Source of the DNA: Enhydrobacter aerosaccus
GTDB lineage: Bacteria > Pseudomonadota > Alphaproteobacteria > Reyranellales > Reyranellaceae
Reading direction: 5' to 3'
NCBI RefSeq assembly: GCF_900167455.1
Contig: NZ_FUWJ01000014.1
Location: 60,872-124,871 of the forward strand
Length of the DNA: 64,000 nt
The translations under genes were made by a program, and so were the position numbers. Below, piece after piece: positions 48,749-57,261 of the stretch. The notes under the pieces are model-generated. The model ran no database searches, was not told the origin of the DNA, and was given only the letters and a program-made list of their open reading frames with translations. Within the stretch, counting starts at the first letter, position 1; every line of letters begins with the position of its first letter.

Positions 48749-49936
48749 TTGCGCCTTCTTCATATCGTGCCGACTTATTTGCCTGCGGTGAGATATGGCG
48801 GACCTATTCGCTCTGTCCACGCCCTCTGTCGAGGGCTCGCGGCCCGGGGACACGACGTCCATGTCTTCACGACCAGCGTCGATGGTGACGGAGACAGTGA
48901 CGTACCTTTGGGGCAGGTTGTCGATCTCGAAGGAGTCAAGGTTACCTACTTCCAGAGCCGCTGGCTGCGTCGGCTCTATTGGTCGCCGCCTCTGTATCGC
49001 GCCCTGACGGCCAGCCTGCCGAAGTTCGACCTGGTACATCTGCATGCGATCTATCTCTGGCCGATGTGGGCCGGAGCGCATATCGCTCGTGCGTCGCATG
49101 TGCCCTACGTCTCATCCCCACGCGGAATGCTGGCGCCGCAACTGATCCGACGGAAAAACCGCCTCATCAAGGAGGCCTGGCTTGCTCTGATAGAGCGCAG
49201 AAATCTCGAAAAAGCAGCGGCGATCCATGCCACGTCTACCGGCGAGGCCGATGATCTTCGCGCTCTTGGTTGGTCTTTGCCTCCTGTCAGGATCATCCCT
49301 CACGGCGTGGACGATCCTGAGCCGCTGGCCGATGCTACCATCTCGCCCGACGTTGCTGCGGCAATCTCAGGGGGCGGCTACGTGCTGGCCCTGGGCCGCA
49401 TCAATTGGGAGAAAGGGCTCGACCGCTTGATCGCGGCGTTGCCGTACGTCCCGTTGGCGCGACTGCTCATCGCGGGTGGGGACCGTGAAGGTCACGCAGC
49501 GATGTTGGCGGAGCTGGCGCGTCAAGCCGATGTCGGCGACCGTGTGACCATTCTCTCCCGTCACGTCGATGGCGCGGACAAGGAAGCGTTGTTCGCCCAT
49601 GCCGCCGCATTTGCCATGACATCCCTGTCCGAAAATTTCGGATTGGCCGCCTTCGAAGCCATGCGCCGTGGCTTGCCTGTTGTCGTCACGCGCGAAGTGG
49701 GAATGTCGGAGATCGTTCGAGAAGCAAAGGCCGGCCTCGTCGTGGAGGGTAACCCCCAGGCAATCTCCTCCGGTCTGGATGCGATTCTGTGCGATCCTGC
49801 TAAACGGCAGGCGATGGGCGAGGCGGGCCGCAACCACGTCGTGGCTCATTACGGCTGGCCCGCCGTGGCCGAGCAAATGGAGGATCTTTACCGGTCCATC
49901 CTTCAGACGAATACCAGCAAGAGCATGGTTCGATGA
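48749..49936 (+). CDS. GT4-type glycosyltransferase
   Basis: 395 residues if the TTG at 48749 is used, giving LRLLHIVPTYLPAVRYGGPIRSVHALCRGLAARGH, which is where GT4 homologues begin; the frame is open further upstream without an ATG or GTG, so the start is uncertain. Donor half: YVLALGRINWEKGLDRLIAALPYVPLARLLIAGG and TSLSENFGLAAFEAMRRGLPVVVTREVGMSEIV with E-x7-E. Divergent from the PIG-L gene. Its stop overlaps the next ATG by four bases. Confidence 0.88.
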   Translation: MRLLHIVPTYLPAVRYGGPIRSVHALCRGLAARGHDVHVFTTSVDGDGDSDVPLGQVVDLEGVKVTYFQSRWLRRLYWSPPLYRALTASLPKFDLVHLHAIYLWPMWAGAHIARASHVPYVSSPRGMLAPQLIRRKNRLIKEAWLALIERRNLEKAAAIHATSTGEADDLRALGWSLPPVRIIPHGVDDPEPLADATISPDVAAAISGGGYVLALGRINWEKGLDRLIAALPYVPLARLLIAGGDREGHAAMLAELARQADVGDRVTILSRHVDGADKEALFAHAAAFAMTSLSENFGLAAFEAMRRGLPVVVTREVGMSEIVREAKAGLVVEGNPQAISSGLDAILCDPAKRQAMGEAGRNHVVAHYGWPAVAEQMEDLYRSILQTNTSKSMVR

Positions 49937-51087
49937 TCGATCTTCTGGCGCAGAGTCCCTTCGACCTTTCGACCGAGCGCCGGCTGGTCATAATAGCCGA
50001 CTGGCTTCCGCCGGATTTCGGGGCCGTCGGACAATACATGCTGATGCGCGCCCGGTCGCTGGCGGAGCGGGGGCACGAGGTAACGTTGCTCGGCCTGTCG
50101 TCGAAGGAAGCTTCGCGCGTACAGAGTCATATCGGCAAGGGGTCGCTTACGGAGATCCGATTGGCCGCTCGGCCGGTGCCGCGCGGTTCATTGGCGGGCC
50201 GTTTGGCGTGGACGATCAGGACCGATCTGCGACTCGTCTTCGGGGCCTTCGATCGTCTCCGGCAGGCCGATGGCATCCTGTTTACGGGCTCGCCGCCCTT
50301 CCTTATCCATTTCCTGGTGCCCCTGAAGCCCTTCTGGAAGGGGCGGCTCGTCTATCGCATCACAGATTTCCACCCTGAATGCCTCATCGCTGCGCAAGAG
50401 CGTCCCTCGCTTGGCTTGCAGGCCTTGTTGGCGTTGACCAATTTCTGGCGCCGCCGCGTCGATGCTTTCGAGGTTCTAGGGGAGGATCAGCTCCGACGCT
50501 TGCGCGCGACCGGAGTAGATGCTGCGCGGATCGCCCTGGTCCGGGATGGGTCGCCGGTCTCCTTTCCGCCCAACTGTCAGGGAGACCCGCTGCCCGCCGA
50601 TCTGATTGGGCACTGCGTGCTGCTTTACTCCGGCAACTACGGTATCGCTCATGAAGTCGAGACGGTGGCCGAAGGCTATCACCGCCACCACCGCGAGGGT
50701 ACCGGACGGGTCCGGTTATGGCTCAGTGCCTCTGGAGCGGGGACAGAAGAGCTGGTGCGCCGGTTCACGCAAGAGAAGTTGCCCTTCCACAGGTCGGCGC
50801 CCGTCCCCCTGGAGCGGCTCCCTGGCCTGCTTCGAGCCCCTCACGCACACCTCGTCACGTTGAAGGACCGATTTGTCGGTTACGTGATGCCGTCGAAGAT
50901 CTATGCCTGCCTGGAGTCCGGTCGACCTTTGATTTTCGTCGGCAGCGCCGAGTCCGACGTGGACTTGCTTGCCCGCACTTCCGGGGTCCGTTATTGGCGC
51001 ACTTCTTGCGGTGATCCTGCAATGTTCGCGAGCGCACTCGAGGAGTTGGCAGACTCGGTCTGCCGGGCAGGAACTGCTGCGGGATAG
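49933..51087 (+). CDS. GT4-type glycosyltransferase (WbuB-like)
   Basis: 384 residues, ATG 49933. N-terminus RRLVIIADWLPPDFGAVGQYMLMRARSLAERGHEVTLLG, middle LVYRITDFHPECLIAAQERP, donor half VLLYSGNYGIAHEVETVAEGYHRHH and VTLKDRFVGYVMPSKIYACLESGRPLIFVG. The S-K-I-Y-x-C-L motif is typical for the WbuB/aminosugar GT4 branch. Last of the glycosyltransferase run; a 463-bp gap follows before the outer-membrane genes. Confidence 0.88.
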   Translation: MIDLLAQSPFDLSTERRLVIIADWLPPDFGAVGQYMLMRARSLAERGHEVTLLGLSSKEASRVQSHIGKGSLTEIRLAARPVPRGSLAGRLAWTIRTDLRLVFGAFDRLRQADGILFTGSPPFLIHFLVPLKPFWKGRLVYRITDFHPECLIAAQERPSLGLQALLALTNFWRRRVDAFEVLGEDQLRRLRATGVDAARIALVRDGSPVSFPPNCQGDPLPADLIGHCVLLYSGNYGIAHEVETVAEGYHRHHREGTGRVRLWLSASGAGTEELVRRFTQEKLPFHRSAPVPLERLPGLLRAPHAHLVTLKDRFVGYVMPSKIYACLESGRPLIFVGSAESDVDLLARTSGVRYWRTSCGDPAMFASALEELADSVCRAGTAAG

Positions 51088-51550
51088 TTACACAATGGGG
51101 AACTGTTAATTGCGTTGGTCTGCCAAAATCCAAGAGGTCTAATACCGCTTGGTTTTGGAAACGCATTTCAGTATTTTTCTCTGCAGATTGTTGAATTGGG
51201 GGCCGGCTGCTGTGCCCCGCAGTTGACGCCGCTGATTTGCTGCAAAGAAGTGGACGCCGGCGTTTCCGGGGGATGTGGTGGTCCTGATCGATAGAAAAAT
51301 TGCACTTTCAACGCGGAGTGTTGGGCGCCTCACGCCTCTTCACTGCGGCGGGTCGATCTGCGGTGCCGTATCGTTGGGTTGCTCACGAAGCCAAGCCGTC
51401 GTCGAGGAGACGACGCGCCGATCTTGCCAGATCAGATCCACGGTTTCTCTGTGGTAACGAGCAAAAACCGAAAGTTCCAGACCACCCCGTCCCGTGCAGA
51501 CATTTGTCCAGCCTATCCTCGGACCTCTGCCTGGATGGCGCGTTCCAATC
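51088..51550. other. Long non-coding leader before the export genes
   Basis: 463 bp without a supported gene. It separates the glycosyltransferases from the outer-membrane export operon. One sigma70-like promoter is listed separately. Short plus-strand frames here lack ribosome sites and sensible composition. A long 5' leader for the beta-barrel gene is possible, but I see no known riboswitch. Confidence 0.5.
51149..51177 (+). promoter_or_regulatory. Candidate sigma70-type promoter for the export operon
   Basis: TTGGTT (51149-51154), a 17-base spacer, TATTTT (51172-51177). It would leave a leader of about 370 bases before the beta-barrel gene. Only a moderate match. Confidence 0.3.
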
Positions 51551-53194
51551 ATGTCGATTAACGCCTCCCGTACTCAATGGATCTGGACGCCGCTTCTGGG
51601 ATGGGCGCTGTTGTCTGGTGACGTGAGCGCCGCGTTGGCGCAGTCGGTCGGCACGCAGGCGGTCGACATACAAAGTGTCGGGCCGGGAACGCAGACTCCA
51701 TCGCCAATTGATCCGCTGACTGGGTTGCCTGTTCCCGATGTGACGTCGACTGATTCTTCGGGCTCTACAACCGCTACGGGTGGCGGAGGTAGTTCGCCGG
51801 TAAGGTCCGCGACGACGACAAACAGTTCGGTCACGCCGCCAACTGTTTTGCCGCCTATCACCTCTCCGTCGAATACCGGATCGTCCGTTGGCGCGTCCAC
51901 TATCAACACCACCACCGGCGGCGGCCCCGTAAACGAGGTCACATCCCTGCCGTCCTACACGACAACAATCGTGAATGCCCCGTTCGGGACAAGCATTCCG
52001 GTCGAATCGTCGATCGGCGGTGGGGGCGGCTCGGGACCTGGTGGCGATGAATTGGGGATCACGCTGGGCTCGTTCCGGCTCTACTCCCAGCTTGAAGTGA
52101 ATACCGGTGCGGACAGCAACGTCTTTGCCCAGAACGTGTCACAGGGCACGACCGGCTCTTTCTACACCACGGTCGCTCCGACATTCGACTTGCGATCCAA
52201 CTGGTCGAATCACGAATTGCACTTGTTGGCGGGCGGTATTGCAGGCTTCTACCTCACGGCGCCAACGCAGAACTATCAGAACCTCACGCTCCAGGCGGAT
52301 GGAAAGATCGATATCTACACCGACTTCTACGCGCGCTGGCTCGTCGGCTTCCAGCGCATGACACAGGCGCTCGGAACGCCCAATGTGGCGTTCGCGCAGG
52401 CACCGACCGTCGTCAACTCGATCCCGGTTGGGTTGGGCTTGTTTCAACATTTCAGCCGCTTCTTCTACGAGCTGAAGGGAACGGCTACGCAATATACCTA
52501 CAACACCTACAGCGTCATTCCCTCGACGGGTCTGCCTGCGTCGAGCCAGAACCGCACCGAGTACGAGGAGTCGCTTCGCCTCGGCTATGACGTCTTCAAC
52601 GACCTGGCATTCTTCATCCAGCCCGGCCTCAACCAGCGCCGGTATGCTAGCCAGGTCAACTCCGTCGATCAGGAGCGCGATTCCAACGGTCAGGTCCTGA
52701 GTGTCGGTGCGACATGGACGCCCTCGCCGGTGACGATGCTCGAGGGCACGGTCGGTTATCAGAGCCAAAATTATCAGCAATTTGGCCCGACATCGGCCTT
52801 CACATATGGACTCAAGGGAACGTGGAATGGTTATGGCCCGCTCACCTTGCGGCCGTCGATCACGCGTTCTGTGGCTGAGTCGGCCCTCAGCAACTATCAG
52901 AACTTCATTTCCACGAATTATGGCCTGGATTTCAATTATCTGATCCACGACGCCTGGACGATGGTGGGCGGTGTCGCGTTGATGACGGCCAACTATACTC
53001 CAGTGCCCGGCTCCGGCTTCGGGCCGCGAACAGATACGATCTGGCGGGGACAGCTCGGATTTCTCTATTCCCTGCGGCCACAAGTACAGATCGGCCCCTT
53101 TTTCGAGTACACAACGGCGTCCTCGACAGACCCGATCAACGGGCCGGTCTATAATCGAGAGATTTTCTCCATACGTTTGATCGCGAAGCGGTGA
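51551..53194 (+). CDS. Outer-membrane beta-barrel protein of the polysaccharide export operon
   Basis: 547 residues. ATG 51551 gives a signal peptide (SRTQWIWTPLLGWALLSGDVSAALAQ); GTG 51494 would add 19 residues. Residues 30-170 are a Ser/Thr/Gly/Pro-rich low-complexity linker. From about 185 on, alternating amphipathic strands dominate (FRLYSQLEVNTGADSNVFAQ, APTFDLRSNWSNHELHLLAGG, YFEL-like repeats) and the last strand ends in IRLIAKR. It is a clear paralogue of the protein at 58824. Position directly before the short OPX gene, with GTGA overlap, suggests it is the outer-membrane pore for the polymer. Confidence 0.85.
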   Translation: MSINASRTQWIWTPLLGWALLSGDVSAALAQSVGTQAVDIQSVGPGTQTPSPIDPLTGLPVPDVTSTDSSGSTTATGGGGSSPVRSATTTNSSVTPPTVLPPITSPSNTGSSVGASTINTTTGGGPVNEVTSLPSYTTTIVNAPFGTSIPVESSIGGGGGSGPGGDELGITLGSFRLYSQLEVNTGADSNVFAQNVSQGTTGSFYTTVAPTFDLRSNWSNHELHLLAGGIAGFYLTAPTQNYQNLTLQADGKIDIYTDFYARWLVGFQRMTQALGTPNVAFAQAPTVVNSIPVGLGLFQHFSRFFYELKGTATQYTYNTYSVIPSTGLPASSQNRTEYEESLRLGYDVFNDLAFFIQPGLNQRRYASQVNSVDQERDSNGQVLSVGATWTPSPVTMLEGTVGYQSQNYQQFGPTSAFTYGLKGTWNGYGPLTLRPSITRSVAESALSNYQNFISTNYGLDFNYLIHDAWTMVGGVALMTANYTPVPGSGFGPRTDTIWRGQLGFLYSLRPQVQIGPFFEYTTASSTDPINGPVYNREIFSIRLIAKR

Positions 53195-53889
53195 CCACTG
53201 TGCAGAACAGAAACAGTCTTTGGACCTTCCTGAGCGGGCTGCGGCCCACCAAGACAGTGGCGATGGGGCTCGCGGCGGCGGCCCTGTTCACCATCGCCGC
53301 TTGCGAGCGTACGACCGGCGTGACCCAGTTGCCGATGCCACCGGATCGCGACGTCGTATCATTCAACGCGCCGGCGCCGACGAATGGCCCGCCGTTTCAG
53401 CCGAATGCAGACTGCAAGCTTGGTCGGGGAGATTATCGCCTCGGACCGGGCGACAAGATCCGAGTCGTCGTTCTGCAGGACACCGAATTCTCGGGCGACT
53501 ACGAGGTTAACGCGACCGGCGCCATATCGGCGCGCATGATCGGTCCAGTCCAGGTGGCCGGTATGACCCTCAACGAAGTCGAGGAGATGCTGCGGGAAAA
53601 ATACCGGAGTGGGGGCTATCTGGTGTCGCCCCGCCTTAGCGTCGAACTTGTGACGACCCGGCCCTTCTTCATCATCGGTGAAGTGCAGCGGTCTGGCGCC
53701 TTCGCCTATGTAAATTGCCTGCGCGTCATCCAGGCGGTGGCGATTGCCGGCGGATTTACGCGTCGGGCCAGCAAGTCACACATTACTATCAAACGATACT
53801 ATTCCAAGTCCGCCGAGGAGGAATACGTGACTGAGGATACCTTGGTCGAGCCGGGCGATCTCATTCGCATACCGGAAAGGTATTTCTAA
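53191..53889 (+). CDS. Short OPX-family polysaccharide export lipoprotein (Wza-like)
   Basis: 232 residues; GTG 53191 overlaps the beta-barrel stop. Lipoprotein signal FTIAAC (Cys 38). Poly_export domain: RGDYRLGPGDKIRVVVLQDTEFSGDYEVNATGAISARMIGPVQVAGMTLNEVEEMLREKY; then one SLBB-like domain (PFFIIGEVQRSGAFAYVNCLRVIQAVAIAGGFTRRASKSHITIKR) and VEPGDLIRIPERYF at the end. Full-length Wza (about 380 residues) has a further domain and a C-terminal helix that makes the outer-membrane pore; both are missing. A separate beta-barrel partner is therefore expected and is encoded next to it. Confidence 0.93.
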   Translation: MTTVQNRNSLWTFLSGLRPTKTVAMGLAAAALFTIAACERTTGVTQLPMPPDRDVVSFNAPAPTNGPPFQPNADCKLGRGDYRLGPGDKIRVVVLQDTEFSGDYEVNATGAISARMIGPVQVAGMTLNEVEEMLREKYRSGGYLVSPRLSVELVTTRPFFIIGEVQRSGAFAYVNCLRVIQAVAIAGGFTRRASKSHITIKRYYSKSAEEEYVTEDTLVEPGDLIRIPERYF

Positions 53890-54012
53890 TTTGCGTAAAA
53901 AATGCAATTTGTGTTGCGTCAAGGCGGATGCCGGGATGAAGCATCAAATTTGCAAGTATAACTTGGTGGTTTCGAGAGTTTTGCGACCCTTGAGGGCGCA
54001 GGATGGGACGAA

Positions 54013-56433
54013 ATGGGACCTTTGCCAAAGATAGAACATATCGCCGACGATGCCGATCTGGCTCACGTTCCGGCGGGAGCAGATGCGCTTGGGCCGGCGG
54101 GGCGGGTCGCCGATAGCGGCAACGAGCTCTGGGAATGGCTGCGGCTGCTCAATCGCCGCAAGGCCTTGATCGTCGGCGCCGGCCTGGTCGCCGTGGCGAT
54201 CATGGCTTTGATCATTGCCCAGCAGACGCCGCTCTATAAGGCATCGGCCCGGATCATGCTGGATACCCGGACGTTCAAGGTCGTGAGTACCGAGCCCGCG
54301 CTGTCGGGCGTCGATACCCTCAACATGGGCGCGATCCAGAGCGAACTCGAAGTCATTCAATCCGAGTTTCTGATCGGGCGGGTCGTCGACCGGCTCGGGC
54401 TCGCTTCAAATCCAGATTTCAACGGTACCAAGCCGCCCGGTTTCCTGGAGGCGACTCTCGATCCCATTCGTCAGTTGTGGCGCTCTGGGGTTTCCTCGCT
54501 CCTGGCGCCACCTCCGCCGGCCCGTCCAGCACAAGCACCGGCTGCCCGGCGGACACGGTCGGATGACAGCGATCCGGCTCGTCGCGCAGCTATCGCCACC
54601 GTCGCGAGCCATCTCCAGGTCTCCCTGCTGGGCCGCACCTTTGTCATCGTCATTACCGTCGAGAGCCCCGATGGCACGATGTCGGCGCGCATCGCCAATG
54701 CAATTGCCGAGGTCTATCTGGCCGATCAGGTCGACAATAAGAACGAAGCCAATCGCCGGGCGACCGAATGGCTGGAAGAACGACTGGCGGAACTGCGCCG
54801 GAACCTTCAGGTCGCGGAAGAGGCAGTTGCCACCTATCGGCGCGACAAGGGCCTCGCGGGCAGCCCGGAAGGGGGCGTATCGACGCAAACGCTCTCGGAC
54901 CTCAACAGCAAGTATCTGGGAGCGAAGACGCGGCGCATCGAAAAGGAAGCCCGGCTCGTTGCCTTGAGCAAGGCGAGCCTCAATCCGAACGAGGTCGCTG
55001 GCATCACCGAGGTTGCCGGCAATGCGACGCTCAATGCGCTGCGGACCCAGGAACTGGACCTCAACCGCAAGATCGCGGAGCTTTCGACCCAATTCGGCCC
55101 GAACCATCCGAAGCTCATCCAGGCGCGTAGCGAGCTTGCCGCGGTGCACACGCGCTTTCTTCAACAGATGGAGAGCATCACGCTGGCGATCCGCGCCGAG
55201 CTGGACGCCGCCAAGGCCGAAGAAGAGGAGATGAAGGCCCAGGTCGAGCGTGCGTCGGTACTTTCGGGGGCGACGAGCCAATACGAAGCCGAGCTCAAGC
55301 AGCTCGAGCGTGAGGCGCAATCGAACCGGGCCCTCTACGAGAGCTTCCTTAACCGTTTCAAGGAGCTTCGCGAGCAGCAAGACATCCAGCGCGCCGATGC
55401 GCGGATCCTGTCCTATGCCTGGCCGTCCACGACGCCGTCTTCGCCCCAGTACAAGACCGGCCTGTTTGCCGCCTTCATTGTTGGTTGCCTGCTGGGCATG
55501 GCCGGCGCCATCGCGGCCGAGAAGCTGGATCGAGTCTTCCGCTCCGCTTCGCAGGTCGAGAAGGCGACAGGGGTTGCCGTGCTGGGCATGATCCCGCTGG
55601 TGAAGAGCACCATCGGCCAGCGCGCGAACATCGTCACGCAGGTCGTGGACCGGACGACCTCGTCGGCGGCAGAGGCGATGCGCGCCGTGTTCACGGCCAT
55701 CAGTCTCAGCAATCTCGACCGGCCGGCCCGCATCATTGCGGTCACGTCCTCGACGCCGGGCGAGGGCAAGACGACCTTTTCCGCGGCTCTTGGCGGTCTT
55801 CTGACGAAGATGAACGCCTCGCGCCGCGTGCTGCTGGTCGACCTTGATCTGCGCCAGGCCAAGCTCGCCGTCGCGCTCGGCCTCAAGGACCGCGGGGGTA
55901 CGATCGACGAATACCTGATGGGGACCAAGACGCTGGACGAATGCATTCATCGCCACGAGGCGTCCGGCGTCGATTATATCTGCGCTCGAGCCGAAACGCC
56001 GAATGCTCCTGAGGTGCTCGAGTCCCATGCCATGAAGGCGGCGTTGGCGACCTTCGCCGATCGCTACGACCTCGTCATTCTCGACAGCCCGCCTGTGATG
56101 GCCGTCTCCGACGCCCGCATCGTGTCGCAGCTGGCCGACTATACGATCTTCGTCCTGCATTGGGCCAAGACGCCGCGCGATGTCGTGAAGAGTGCGGTTT
56201 CGGCCTTGCTGAGCGTCACCGATCGCGTTGGCATCGTCATCAACAAAGTCAATCTGGCCAAGCACGCGATGTATGAGTACGGCGATTATGGCGACTACTA
56301 CTCGCGCTATCGCGGTTATTACGGTGCTGCGTATGGCGGTGGTGCTGGCGGAGGCGCGCCGCCGGCCAATGGCCCTTCGAGTGAAGCCGGTGGCATCGCC
56401 AAGCTGACGCGGATCGTGCCGAAGATGAAGTAA
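54013..56433 (+). CDS. Wzc-like polysaccharide co-polymerase / BY-type tyrosine autokinase
   Basis: 806 residues, ATG 54013. Wzz-type segments: helix ALIVGAGLVAVAIMALIIAQ near 50, a long periplasmic coiled-coil region (about 230-450), second helix FAAFIVGCLLGMAGAIAAEKL near 490. Cytoplasmic BY-kinase: Walker A SSTPGEGKTT near 580, Walker A' VLLVDLDLRQ, Walker B LVILDSPPVM. The C-terminal tyrosine cluster, residues about 753-776, has nine Tyr in a Gly-rich context (EYGDYGDYYSRYRGYYGAAY). Kinase cycling controls chain length and export. A metallophosphatase gene follows 27 bp later. Confidence 0.95.
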   Translation: MGPLPKIEHIADDADLAHVPAGADALGPAGRVADSGNELWEWLRLLNRRKALIVGAGLVAVAIMALIIAQQTPLYKASARIMLDTRTFKVVSTEPALSGVDTLNMGAIQSELEVIQSEFLIGRVVDRLGLASNPDFNGTKPPGFLEATLDPIRQLWRSGVSSLLAPPPPARPAQAPAARRTRSDDSDPARRAAIATVASHLQVSLLGRTFVIVITVESPDGTMSARIANAIAEVYLADQVDNKNEANRRATEWLEERLAELRRNLQVAEEAVATYRRDKGLAGSPEGGVSTQTLSDLNSKYLGAKTRRIEKEARLVALSKASLNPNEVAGITEVAGNATLNALRTQELDLNRKIAELSTQFGPNHPKLIQARSELAAVHTRFLQQMESITLAIRAELDAAKAEEEEMKAQVERASVLSGATSQYEAELKQLEREAQSNRALYESFLNRFKELREQQDIQRADARILSYAWPSTTPSSPQYKTGLFAAFIVGCLLGMAGAIAAEKLDRVFRSASQVEKATGVAVLGMIPLVKSTIGQRANIVTQVVDRTTSSAAEAMRAVFTAISLSNLDRPARIIAVTSSTPGEGKTTFSAALGGLLTKMNASRRVLLVDLDLRQAKLAVALGLKDRGGTIDEYLMGTKTLDECIHRHEASGVDYICARAETPNAPEVLESHAMKAALATFADRYDLVILDSPPVMAVSDARIVSQLADYTIFVLHWAKTPRDVVKSAVSALLSVTDRVGIVINKVNLAKHAMYEYGDYGDYYSRYRGYYGAAYGGGAGGGAPPANGPSSEAGGIAKLTRIVPKMK

Positions 56434-56460
56434 ACTGCCCCTCGCAAGAGGCTTTGGCAG

Positions 56461-57231
56461 ATGGTTTTCGGGTGGTTGTTGGGCAGCGCTTTTTCGCGCC
56501 GGAAGGCAAGGCTTCCGGCGGGAGAGGCCGTCTACGCCGTGGGCGATATTCACGGCAGATTCGACCTGCTTCAGGATATCCTCCAGCGGATATCCTCGGA
56601 TGCCCGGCAATATCCGCGAGATTCCGCCCGCACCTTGATCTTTCTAGGGGACTATATCGATCGCGGGCCGGAGAGCCGCTCCGTCGTCGAGGCGCTTCTC
56701 GACGACCCTCTGCCGGGTTTCGCCACGGTCCGTCTGCTGGGCAATCACGAGGAGGCATTCCTGGCCTTCCTCGATGGCCGAAGCGACGGGCGGGATTGGC
56801 TGGCCTTCGGCGGATTGGAAACGCTGATGTCCTATGGTGTCCCGCTGCGCGGCGCGCCTCAGAACAGCGACGTCATGGCCTCGTTGCGGCTATCCCTGAT
56901 ATCCTGCGTGCCCGGCCGCCATACCAATCTGCTACGCAGCTGCAAGCTTTATCATCGGACCGGCGACTATATCTTTGTCCATGCCGGAGTCCGGCCGGGC
57001 GTGCCGCTGGAGCAGCAGAATGCGACCGACATGCTGTGGATCCGCGATACCTTCCTGAACAGCCGCAATCCTCTGCCAGAGTACACAGTGGTGCATGGGC
57101 ACACGATCTGCGACAGGCCACAGGATCGGAGGGGCCGGATCAATATCGATACCGGCGCTTTTGCCAGTGGTCGATTGACCTGTCTCGTGCTGCGCGAGTC
57201 CGATCGCCGTTTCATCTCGACGGCAGATTAA
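56461..57231 (+). CDS. PPP/ApaH-type protein phosphatase
   Basis: 256 residues, ATG 56461. Metal and phosphate-site motifs are all present: AVGDIHGRFDLL, IFLGDYIDRGPESRSVVEAL, LLGNHEEAFLAFL, FVHAGVRPG, and VHGHTICDRP. This is the PrpA/serine-threonine phosphatase-like group of metallophosphoesterases, which can also act on phosphotyrosine. Placed directly after the BY-kinase it is likely the counter-enzyme, a job more often done by low-molecular-weight (Wzb) or PHP-type phosphatases. Confidence 0.9.
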   Translation: MVFGWLLGSAFSRRKARLPAGEAVYAVGDIHGRFDLLQDILQRISSDARQYPRDSARTLIFLGDYIDRGPESRSVVEALLDDPLPGFATVRLLGNHEEAFLAFLDGRSDGRDWLAFGGLETLMSYGVPLRGAPQNSDVMASLRLSLISCVPGRHTNLLRSCKLYHRTGDYIFVHAGVRPGVPLEQQNATDMLWIRDTFLNSRNPLPEYTVVHGHTICDRPQDRRGRINIDTGAFASGRLTCLVLRESDRRFISTAD

Positions 57232-57261
57232 GGATGAAGAAGATGGGCCGGGCTGGCGAGG

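Noticed and set aside
51099..51125. GGAAC in the leader before the first barrel gene
   Set aside because: GCGTTG lies only eight bases away and nothing like CGTT follows at 16-17 bases.
54406..56610. 734-residue minus-strand frame
   Set aside because: Antisense shadow of the Wzc-like kinase; no recognisable domain.
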